From positions 1 to 5,465 of the forward strand of contig JAUXGS010000079.1 of assembly GCA_030621945.1 (NCBI GenBank): a DNA stretch of 5,465 nt. Direction: 5' to 3'. The translations under genes and the position numbers were made by a program. Origin of the DNA: Methanosarcinales archaeon (GTDB lineage: Archaea; Halobacteriota; Syntropharchaeia; Alkanophagales; Methanospirareceae). The notes under the pieces were generated by a model that saw nothing but the letters and a program-made list of their open reading frames with translations, made no database searches and had not been told where the DNA came from. The stretch's first letter is position 1; the number at the start of each line of letters is the position of its first letter. Below, piece by piece: positions 1 to 5,081 of this stretch.

Positions 1-291
1 CAACTTTTCAATTATCTTCTCAATAAAATCAGTAAAATCGTCCTTGTTAACTTTGGTATTAATCAAATTTGAGACTTCTGTTAATACATGCGGGGTAACT
101 ATAATTCCTCTAAAATTTGATAAGAATTTGAACAATATATCAAAGTCATCCTTTGTAAATTCCTCTGTTAATTTGTTTTTACCTATTGTGTCATAATTGT
201 AATAGCCAGCTAATAATAGTATTAGCGGACCAGTATCAACGATAATCCTTTTTCTAAAATATGACCGGATATTCTTCTCTCTAATTGACAT
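1..291 (-). CDS. PIN-domain protein (VapC-like nuclease), C-terminus cut by window edge
   Basis: The frame opens at ATG 291 and stays open for 97 codons to the left edge; an in-frame stop lies just upstream (301-303), so this ATG is the first possible one. The protein shows two PIN-domain hallmarks. A strand ending in an acidic residue, IIVDTGPLILLLAG, puts Asp19 in the first metal-binding position. A second conserved segment, TPHVLTEVSNLI (66-77), puts Glu72 in the second. The remaining acidic residues and the fold's C-terminal half lie outside the window. PIN domains are Mg2+-dependent RNases, many of them toxins of VapBC-type pairs. The start lies four bases after the stop of the small upstream gene and has no strong ribosome binding site of its own, which suggests translational coupling. 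A basic 15-residue stretch (REKNIRSYFRKR) precedes the domain. DNA here is very AT-rich (16 G/C in bases 1-60). The family call is firm; toxin activity is inferred. Confidence 0.85.
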   Translation of the reverse strand, partial: MSIREKNIRSYFRKRIIVDTGPLILLLAGYYNYDTIGKNKLTEEFTKDDFDILFKFLSNFRGIIVTPHVLTEVSNLINTKVNKDDFTDFIEKIIEKL

Positions 292-295
292 TAGT

Positions 296-553
296 TCATT
301 CTACAATTCTCATCTTCATAGAAAGAACCTCTGCTGTTTCTGCGTCTACTTTTATTATCTTATAATCTTTCGCAGTGCCCATATAGCTCCTTATATGCCC
401 TAACGTAACCAACCAAGATTTCCTATCATCAGTTAATTCGATTTCTTCTAAGCTAATGTCAACCACTGGTAGATTTTTCATTTCGGCCAAATATCTTGTG
501 GCAATTTGTGCGGCTTCTTTTGCGGTTATTTTTGTCTTCTTTCCATCAGTCAT
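296..553 (-). CDS. Small PepSY-like protein, candidate antitoxin partner of the PIN protein
   Basis: An 85-residue protein with no signal peptide or membrane segment. It is predicted to fold as one helix (about 10-25, TAKEAAQIATRYLAEM) followed by strands, ending in a hairpin YKIIKVDAETAEVLSMKM (64-81). Helix plus a terminal VDA-x-T-x-x-VLS hairpin is the pattern of PepSY/PepSY-like domains, which are best known from exported or membrane proteins. The frame extends upstream to a TTG at 619 with ATGs at 574 and 571. I chose ATG 553 because a GTGA ribosome-binding match lies seven bases before it and because the TATA-like element at 588-596 would place transcription start near 566, downstream of the earlier starts. 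It is followed four bases later by the PIN gene. The small size, order and spacing resemble antitoxin-toxin pairs, but no DNA-binding motif is evident, so the antitoxin role is inference. The PepSY similarity is judged by eye only. Confidence 0.7.
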   Translation of the reverse strand: MTDGKKTKITAKEAAQIATRYLAEMKNLPVVDISLEEIELTDDRKSWLVTLGHIRSYMGTAKDYKIIKVDAETAEVLSMKMRIVE

Positions 554-587
554 TTTATTTTCACTAAACATCATATGACGCTGCTTG

Positions 588-596
588 TATAATAAA
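588..596 (-). promoter_or_regulatory. TATA-like element for the PepSY-like/PIN cassette
   Basis: On the minus strand the sequence reads TTTATTATA within an AT-rich stretch (587-600). An archaeal TATA box here would place the start near 566, about 13 bases upstream of the chosen ATG at 553. It is the only such element close to this gene, but AT-rich DNA makes chance matches common. Confidence 0.4.
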
Positions 597-624
597 ATTT
601 TTGGAATATTCAGTAACAATCAAC

Positions 625-643
625 AAAAAGCAACTCCCAAAAA
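625..643 (-). terminator. Possible oligo-T terminator after the 659-880 frame
   Basis: Reading the minus strand, two T5 runs (643-639 and 629-625) follow the TAG at 659-661 within 40 bases. Archaeal transcription often ends at short T-runs without a hairpin. Weak on its own. Confidence 0.25.
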
Positions 644-658
644 CCACACAAGCAGGCG

Positions 659-880
659 CTATTCCTCCGCACCCCACCACCTTATCACCTCCCCCTTATC
701 AATCACCCTCACTTCCGGCTTCATCTTATCGTAAACCGAACTAACCTTCAATCCTAAAAACTGCTCTTCCATGCCCTTTAATTCTGCGGGCGAAAGCGGT
801 GTATTAAGCTGCACCTCATCCGGCTGTATTGAATGTTCATGACGTAGAGGGGTGGTATAAAACGTTTTTGGTTCTTTATC
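659..880 (-). pseudogene. Orphan C-terminal-like coding fragment or small hypothetical protein
   Basis: A 73-codon open frame runs from just after an in-frame TAG (881-883) to a TAG at 659-661. The translation looks protein-like: TTPLRHEHSIQPDEVQLNTP, then LSPAELKGMEEQFLGLK, then KPEVRVIDKGEVIRWWGAEE at the end. It has no ATG near its beginning. The possible starts are GTG 814 (51 residues) and ATG 772 (37 residues), neither with a convincing ribosome binding site. A TATA-like TTTTATA at 862-856 would suit the GTG start. I do not recognise the family. It may be the tail of a decayed gene whose 5' part has been lost, or a genuine short gene. Its G+C content is visibly higher than the AT-rich cassette on its left. 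Open length alone is not decisive, since a chance frame of this size is possible in a 300-base gap. Confidence 0.4.
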
Positions 881-924
881 CTATCCATTCAGATTGTTAG
901 AGAAAGTTTTTCTTTTAGCACAGG

Positions 925-951
925 TTTTCTTTTTTGTAAAAAAAAGAAAAA
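925..951 (-). terminator. A/T-only hairpin with T-run, terminator of the transglutaminase-like gene
   Basis: An exact 11-bp inverted repeat pairs 925-935 with 940-950 around a GTAA loop. All pairs are A:T except one C:G. On the minus strand it begins four bases after the TAA stop (955-957) and presents TTTTTCTTTTTTTT (951-938), a strong archaeal oligo-T terminator. Because the repeat is symmetric, the plus strand also carries a T-run (930-935), so it could stop transcription in both directions. Confidence 0.65.
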
Positions 952-954
952 GTG

Positions 955-2790
955 TTATCCAAACAAACCCTTCAACCAATCAATAAAATCACTGAATATC
1001 CCGAAGATGTTTTGTTTTACAAAACCACCAAAAATATCGTCTTCGAGAACTGTTTCCGCTTCTTCCGACCAGCCACTTGCTACTTCCCCCTTCTCGTCGG
1101 TGAAATACTTATCGTTGTAATAAGCCCATACTTCAACCACCGGATATTCATGGTATTTCCAGTAATCGTATGAAACACCGTTTCTATTCACTTTCTCACC
1201 CTTTTCTTCATCGTAGAAAGGACCGGAAGTAGCTTCTAAAACCTGCCATCTGCCATCTTCTTTTAGCTCCACCCATGCATGACCACCAACCTCACCACCA
1301 AAATTGACCTTACCGAGAATCACCCTTACATCTTCCGCGGGAACTCCGGAAGCTCTTAACATAGAAACCAACGTATTTGCCTGTTCTGAGCAATCGCTAA
1401 CAATCTCTCCTTTCATTGGATTCGTGCCCATAGCAGGCGTAGTAACTAAAAAGTCCGCGGGTAACATCCATTTCTCTCTACTATTATGCAACACGGAATC
1501 AGAAACCCAGACGAATGACTTCGCCTTTTCATAGATTTGTTCCTTTGTTAAGCCTGTAACCTCCTCTTTAACTGCATCTGGAGTGACAAATTGCTGATAC
1601 GGAGAGACCTGACCTTCTTTTGCTCCCCAACCCTCCTCAGCCATGTAAACCTTCAATTCCGGTATTTCTACCACATCGTACACATTCTTCTTCAGCTCAA
1701 GTTTTCTTATCTTCTCCTCTGCTTCAACTGCGAGCACTTCCTTTGCATAATTCACAAATTCTTGTACTTCGCTTTCGTCACCAACCTTAAGAACGCCTTC
1801 GTTTTCTATCAACTCTTTCAAATCATCGGTCTCAACCACAACGAGATCGTAATTATCTGTTCTCACTACCAGCTCCTTCGCCGTGCCGGGTAAAACACAA
1901 TCCCGCTCGGTTTGTAAAATGAACCTCTCCTTTTTCAATAGCGGTCTTTCAATTTTCTCTATCGCCACTAACGGTGTTACGGATTTCGCCAGCAGCTTTT
2001 CTCGTTTAAGCTCCTTATCCGTAACATTGCCCAATTTAACTAACCGATTGTTCTCCACTATCAGCAATTCATTCGCTTCTTCCTCGATGAGTTGACCATT
2101 CTTCTTTATCTGTTTTTGTGTCGCTTTTACAAGTCCCGTTTCTGCATCCACCGTAGTTGCAATCTCAACGTTTACCACGCCGTCCTCCACTTTTACCGAC
2201 TGCACGCTTTTGATTTTATAAACTGGCTTATTATCTTCTACTTTCAACTCCATTTCTTCGATTAATTGCGGCTCAATTCGTTTCACACGCTCAGAAGCAA
2301 CGACCGGAAGAACTTTTATTTCTAACGCCTTCTCCTCATGGACTAAATAGAGTTTCGCATCTTTGATCTCCAACTCATTGGTTGTAAAAGCAGTTACATT
2401 ATCCGCCGTAATACTCAATTCTTGCGCTTCTTTCTTGATTTCCACCTTATTTGTCAACTCTGGAGTTTCTATTTCTACTGCAACTACGGGTTCTTCTATT
2501 TGTTTAATATCCAACGACGTATTTTCGATAGACACAAAATCTTCGGTCGGCTTGAGTAAAACAGGTTCACTCGTTCTCTTGATGCTAATCGTATTTCGCT
2601 CAATAGCAACAACGCTTCGATTTGCTACTGTCAAAACCTGATTGCTTCTTAATTCGACTTTTTCTTGCCCTTCAATTGCCACTACTTGTTTCTGAGGAGA
2701 AATTAGTGATAAATTTTCCTGCGCATTTGCCACAGGTATAATGCCAATTACGAAAAACAATAAAACCAAAATTGCATACAGTTTTTTCAT
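955..2790 (-). CDS. Exported transglutaminase-like (papain-fold) protein with repeat-rich N-terminal region
   Basis: A 611-residue protein if started at ATG 2790, preferred over in-frame GTG 2808 because GAGGGG (2804-2799) lies eight bases upstream and the signal peptide then begins with MKKLYAILVLL. Residues 1-23 form a Sec signal peptide, with probable cleavage after VANA. Residues 30 to about 380 are charged, beta-rich and nearly cysteine-free; VVAIE/VSIE-type motifs recur at about 36, 60, 86 and 102. The C-terminal part is a transglutaminase core: DCSEQANTLVSML supplies Cys467, GGHAWVEL His504, and WQVLEATSG Glu519 in the usual Asp position. The family includes proteases, amidases and cross-linking enzymes, so the reaction cannot be named. 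The protein ends in an amphipathic tail (FVKQNIFGIFSDFIDWLKGL, about 590-609) and has no C-terminal membrane anchor, so it may be secreted or surface-associated. It lies 69 bases downstream of cofD with its own promoter-like element. Confidence 0.88.
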   Translation of the reverse strand: MKKLYAILVLLFFVIGIIPVANAQENLSLISPQKQVVAIEGQEKVELRSNQVLTVANRSVVAIERNTISIKRTSEPVLLKPTEDFVSIENTSLDIKQIEEPVVAVEIETPELTNKVEIKKEAQELSITADNVTAFTTNELEIKDAKLYLVHEEKALEIKVLPVVASERVKRIEPQLIEEMELKVEDNKPVYKIKSVQSVKVEDGVVNVEIATTVDAETGLVKATQKQIKKNGQLIEEEANELLIVENNRLVKLGNVTDKELKREKLLAKSVTPLVAIEKIERPLLKKERFILQTERDCVLPGTAKELVVRTDNYDLVVVETDDLKELIENEGVLKVGDESEVQEFVNYAKEVLAVEAEEKIRKLELKKNVYDVVEIPELKVYMAEEGWGAKEGQVSPYQQFVTPDAVKEEVTGLTKEQIYEKAKSFVWVSDSVLHNSREKWMLPADFLVTTPAMGTNPMKGEIVSDCSEQANTLVSMLRASGVPAEDVRVILGKVNFGGEVGGHAWVELKEDGRWQVLEATSGPFYDEEKGEKVNRNGVSYDYWKYHEYPVVEVWAYYNDKYFTDEKGEVASGWSEEAETVLEDDIFGGFVKQNIFGIFSDFIDWLKGLFG

Positions 2791-2837
2791 TTTCTCGTCC
2801 CCTCTCACTCTTATATGCTACATTAGTTGTACTGTTA

Positions 2838-2846
2838 TCTTAAAAG
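2838..2846 (-). promoter_or_regulatory. TATA-like element for the transglutaminase-like gene
   Basis: CTTTTAAGA on the minus strand, in the short gap after cofD. A start about 26 bases downstream (near 2816) gives a leader of roughly 26 bases containing the GAGGGG ribosome binding site and lies upstream of ATG 2790. A second AT-rich site, CATATAAGA (about 2811-2819), is too close to the ATG unless the mRNA is leaderless. Confidence 0.4.
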
Positions 2847-2859
2847 TTTTTCGCGTTCT

Positions 2860-3774
2860 TCAAATATTTTTCAAGAACTTCGCCAATCTTTTGCTATCCT
2901 TATCCTTTTTTAGCATAATATCCGTTTTGAGTACGTCCACACCTGTATCCACCGTGCATTCGTCGTTCTTATCGATGACCAGCACGTCTAAAAAATCTTT
3001 GTAACAAGTGTACACCCCGTATGGGGAAACGTCAAACCCTTTTGCACGCATGAGTTTTCCCGCCGGGCCGCTTACCGCTTCAGTGCCAACGATAGGTGAA
3101 ACCGCCATCACGATCTTCCACTTGAGAAGTCCCCTCATTCCCTTCAAACTGAGAATAGGTCCGACACTGGTTATCGGATTGCTCGGCCCTATTAGCACTA
3201 AAGCTTCTGATTCTTTCTCCAGCACCTCTACAACTGCTTCTGACGGTTTTACTTTATCCATGCCCTCAAAGGAGACATCTAAAACATCCGGCTCACCCTT
3301 GCGTGCCACCCAGAACTCCTGAAAATGGAGCTCGCCTTCAGGCGTAAGAATCTTCGTGCGTACCGTTGCAGGCTCATCAGTCATCGGTAGTATCCTTATA
3401 CGATCAGGTATACCTAAGCTTCGTGCAAGCGCTGCAGTCGCTTCGGTCAGACTTTTTCCCTGCCGCAGCAGTTCAGACCTCATGATATGTGTTGCTCTAT
3501 CTTTATCACCAATCATCAAGTGTTCCGGGGACTGCAACCGCTCTAACGTGTTATGTGTATTGAAACTGTCATCTTTGACGCCCCACCAGGTCTTCTTGTT
3601 CATTACGCCTGCTAAGGTATACAATACCGAATCAACATCCGGGCAGAGCAAATTCCCCGAAATCCAGATGTCTTCCGCAGTATTAACTATTATATTCAGC
3701 TCTTCTTCTTTGAATACCTTCTCCAGTCCCACCAGCAGCTTTGGTGTTCCCGTACCGCCTGAAAGAATAATCAT
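2860..3774 (-). CDS. cofD: 2-phospho-L-lactate transferase CofD (coenzyme F420 biosynthesis)
   Basis: A 304-residue cytosolic enzyme, full length for the family (about 300-310). CofD transfers the phospholactyl group of lactyl-2-diphospho-5'-guanosine to Fo, giving F420-0 and GMP. F420 is the hydride carrier used by Mer, Mtd and related C1 enzymes. The glycine-rich N-terminal nucleotide loop LSGGTGTPKLL (4-14) is the CofD signature and differs from the related YvcK family. The acidic segment NTAEDIWISG..LCPDVDSVLY (31-52) is the expected Fo/metal-binding region, and GPSNPITSVGPIL (196-208) is the conserved phosphate-binding loop. The start at ATG 3774 is fixed by AGGAG (3782-3778) three bases upstream, rather close spacing. 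No other cof gene is in the window. The upstream gap holds an inverted repeat over a TATA-like site and a small hairpin containing the AGGAG. Identity is secure; the exact donor (lactate- or enolpyruvate-type) cannot be read from sequence. Confidence 0.95.
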   Translation of the reverse strand: MIILSGGTGTPKLLVGLEKVFKEEELNIIVNTAEDIWISGNLLCPDVDSVLYTLAGVMNKKTWWGVKDDSFNTHNTLERLQSPEHLMIGDKDRATHIMRSELLRQGKSLTEATAALARSLGIPDRIRILPMTDEPATVRTKILTPEGELHFQEFWVARKGEPDVLDVSFEGMDKVKPSEAVVEVLEKESEALVLIGPSNPITSVGPILSLKGMRGLLKWKIVMAVSPIVGTEAVSGPAGKLMRAKGFDVSPYGVYTCYKDFLDVLVIDKNDECTVDTGVDVLKTDIMLKKDKDSKRLAKFLKNI

Positions 3775-3777
3775 AAT

Positions 3778-3790
3778 CTCCTAAAAGGAG
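3778..3790 (-). promoter_or_regulatory. Small hairpin that pairs the cofD ribosome binding site
   Basis: CTCCT-TTT-AGGAG on the minus strand: a 5-bp stem with a 3-base loop whose 3' arm is the cofD AGGAG ribosome binding site. If the transcript includes the left arm, the site could be masked. If transcription starts near 3787, the left arm is lost and the hairpin cannot form. So its relevance depends on the true transcript start. Confidence 0.3.
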
Positions 3791-3799
3791 GATTACGAG

Positions 3800-3830
3800 A
3801 TAAAACCATATTAATTAAAGTGTGGTTTAT
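3800..3830 (-). promoter_or_regulatory. cofD promoter region with overlapping inverted repeat
   Basis: ATAAAACCA (3800-3808) and TGGTTTAT (3823-3830) form an inverted repeat with one unpaired base, flanking the palindrome TTAATTAA (3811-3818). On the minus strand the centre reads TTTAATTAATAT, a plausible TATA box about 40 bases before the cofD ATG. A dyad over a TATA box is typical of an archaeal repressor operator, but no regulator is known. Confidence 0.4.
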
Positions 3831-3894
3831 TCAACATAGTTACGCTAAACAAAGGACTGCTTTGAGATTGGTACTTTTCACATTCTGTTCTGCA

Positions 3895-4308
3895 TCACCG
3901 TGCAGCCACGTGTATAGTGAACGTTTCCAGAGGTTCCACATCCGTTTCCCACGGCCGGTGATAGACCAATTTAAGGACAGTTTGACTTGCATTTACACAC
4001 TCAAACCGGATGATTTGCACACCGCCAGCACCGACGATACCCGATTCCTGCCTATTCGGAATAAATTCTATCTCGCCCACTTGCCGCATGACCTGCCCAT
4101 CAAGAGGTTCGACCACTTCCCATGTGTAGCCCGTGGTTGGGTTTGCGTCCAGAGTGATGCTCAAGACTTGACCGCTCTCAAGTTCGACCGTGCTACCGTT
4201 GTCCGCTGCGGTGAGCTGCACCTCGCTGGGACCATACGCCATCAACGCTACAACGATGAGCAGTATGGCAATAATTACCCCACCGACGATGTACGCCTTT
4301 TTGTCCAT
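3895..4308 (-). CDS. Membrane-anchored chagasin-family (I42) cysteine protease inhibitor
   Basis: A 137-residue protein. Residues 6-25 form a single hydrophobic segment after a short MDKKA start, with no obvious signal-peptidase site, so it is probably an N-terminal anchor with the domain outside the membrane. The rest is the immunoglobulin-like chagasin domain with all three inhibitory loops: NPTTGYTW (56-63), the glycine-rich GAGG (93-96) and RPW (118-120). These loops fill the active site of papain-family (C1) cysteine proteases. The start at ATG 4308 has AAGGTG about ten bases upstream and a TATA-like element at 4348-4357. The gene sits between cofD and an uncharacterised membrane protein gene, each separated by over 100 bases. 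No C1 protease is visible in the window; the nearest papain-fold protein is the transglutaminase-like product at 955-2790. Family assignment is strong; the natural target is unknown. Confidence 0.92.
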   Translation of the reverse strand: MDKKAYIVGGVIIAILLIVVALMAYGPSEVQLTAADNGSTVELESGQVLSITLDANPTTGYTWEVVEPLDGQVMRQVGEIEFIPNRQESGIVGAGGVQIIRFECVNASQTVLKLVYHRPWETDVEPLETFTIHVAAR

Positions 4309-4318
4309 TGCGATACAG

Positions 4319-4357
4319 CACCTTTAATGTATATTATTGGCATCGTAGATATAAAAG
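4319..4357 (-). promoter_or_regulatory. Promoter and ribosome binding site of the chagasin-like gene
   Basis: CTTTTATATC (4357-4348) is a good TATA-like match; a start near 4326 would give a leader of about 18 bases that includes AAGGTG (4324-4319). A second AT-rich site nearer the ATG (ATAATATAC, about 4337-4329) would leave the ribosome binding site untranscribed, so it is less likely. Confidence 0.45.
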
Positions 4358-4404
4358 CCTCTCGACTGCGTGGATGGATAGATAAACGCACGTCTCACGC
4401 GTCA

Positions 4405-4416
4405 TTTAAGCTTAAA
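4405..4416. repeat. 12-bp perfect palindrome TTTAAGCTTAAA
   Basis: A perfect palindrome just downstream of the membrane protein gene's stop (4424-4426) and about 50 bases upstream of the chagasin gene's TATA-like site. It could be an operator or chance in AT-rich DNA. Confidence 0.3.
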
Positions 4417-4423
4417 ATTGCGA

Positions 4424-4900
4424 TTATTTCGTTCGTAGATTATAAAATAGGACAGGCGGTATACTCAGCATACCAACGAATACGTGCAGTTGTAATTCAC
4501 CCGTACGAATAAAGGTAATCACGAGCATACCCCCTGCAAAAATGCCGGTTAATACAATAGCAGGAATTAAATACGTGAACAGTTTTTCACGAAACGTAAA
4601 CTCTTCTATATCTCTGAACCCCTTATTGCTCTCAGCCAATGTACGACGACGATTATAAATCATTCTAATTGAGTCCATAGCTATCGCACTCAGCCACGCA
4701 CAACCCACAAGCATTAAAAGGACGAGCGGTATGTCATAGTGATTCTGGGTGAAAAAATACAGGAGTATAACATAAACGGGAATGGTTAAGGGTCTCAAAT
4801 ACTTCTCACGTTTACTCAGGTCATCAGAAAGCCCAAATTTTTTGCGCGCTTGATACACAAACACCTCTTTAAATGCCGCTAAAAATTCTTTCTGTTTCAC
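4424..4900 (-). CDS. Integral membrane protein of unknown function, about four transmembrane segments
   Basis: A 158-residue protein from GTG 4900; the frame extends eight codons further to TTG 4924. I chose the GTG because AAGGGG lies about six bases upstream, while the TTG has its only candidate site (AGGTGG) immediately against it and would lie upstream of the start predicted from the TATA-like element at 4934-4944. Numbered from the GTG, a basic cytosolic N-terminus (QARKKFGL.., SKREKYLRP) precedes hydrophobic segments at roughly 37-50, 56-75, 108-131 and 138-154. A basic/charged loop of about 30 residues (MIYNRRRTLAES..) joins the two halves. No enzymatic motif, metal ligand or nucleotide-binding site is apparent. 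The gene is divergent from cdhA and 115 bases upstream of the chagasin-like gene. I do not recognise the family; the two-plus-two arrangement of helices is the only structural statement the sequence supports. Confidence 0.75.
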   Translation of the reverse strand: MKQKEFLAAFKEVFVYQARKKFGLSDDLSKREKYLRPLTIPVYVILLYFFTQNHYDIPLVLLMLVGCAWLSAIAMDSIRMIYNRRRTLAESNKGFRDIEEFTFREKLFTYLIPAIVLTGIFAGGMLVITFIRTGELQLHVFVGMLSIPPVLFYNLRTK

Positions 4901-4933
4901 TATTATCCCCTTTTCTATAATCAACCACCTGGT

Positions 4934-4944
4934 ATTTAAATAAA
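4934..4944 (-). promoter_or_regulatory. TATA-like element of the membrane protein gene
   Basis: TTATTTAAATA on the minus strand. A start about 26 bases downstream falls near 4912, just before the AAGGGG that serves the GTG at 4900. This supports the GTG over the upstream TTG. Confidence 0.5.
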
Positions 4945-5029
4945 GTGCTGAATATTATTCCCTCTTCTACCAATTCTAAAGCGGCTGAAGTTGGGAGGGG
5001 TATATGGCCTCGTAAAAAACATCAAAAAA

Positions 5030-5044
5030 CTTAAATATCTTAAG
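5030..5044 (+). promoter_or_regulatory. cdhA promoter (TATA-like element with inverted repeat)
   Basis: CTTAAATAT (5030-5038) is a good archaeal TATA match. It sits about 48 bases before the cdhA ATG, giving a predicted start near 5060 and a leader of roughly 22 bases with a weak AGGT site (5074-5077). The TATA element lies within an inverted repeat CTTAA-ATATC-TTAAG, a possible site for a regulator. The 181-base gap to the divergent membrane gene shows no other feature apart from a G-rich GGGAGGGG at 4993-5000. Confidence 0.5.
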
Positions 5045-5081
5045 AATAAAGAGAAAACACACACAGATAGAAAAGGTAAAA

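Noticed and set aside
2791..2808. Upstream GTG start for the transglutaminase-like protein
   Set aside because: It would add a charged MRGDEK before the signal peptide and would translate through the best ribosome binding site; ATG 2790 fits better.
952..3004. Several plus-strand frames of 70-100 codons
   Set aside because: All lie opposite the exported transglutaminase-like gene or the cofD end and show no protein family features.
3008..3784. Two plus-strand open frames opposite cofD
   Set aside because: Both are Ser/Thr-rich antisense translations of a well-supported cofD frame.
4361..4400. Short inverted repeat TGCGT / ACGCA and GGATGGATAGATA run
   Set aside because: A 5-bp stem with a 14-base loop and a short near-tandem run are within chance expectation and match no known element.
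3820..4512. Long plus-strand open frame of 230 codons
   Set aside because: It lies opposite the chagasin-like gene and the tail of the membrane protein gene, begins at a GTG without a ribosome site, has an irregular composition and no domain. The minus-strand frame has all three chagasin motifs.
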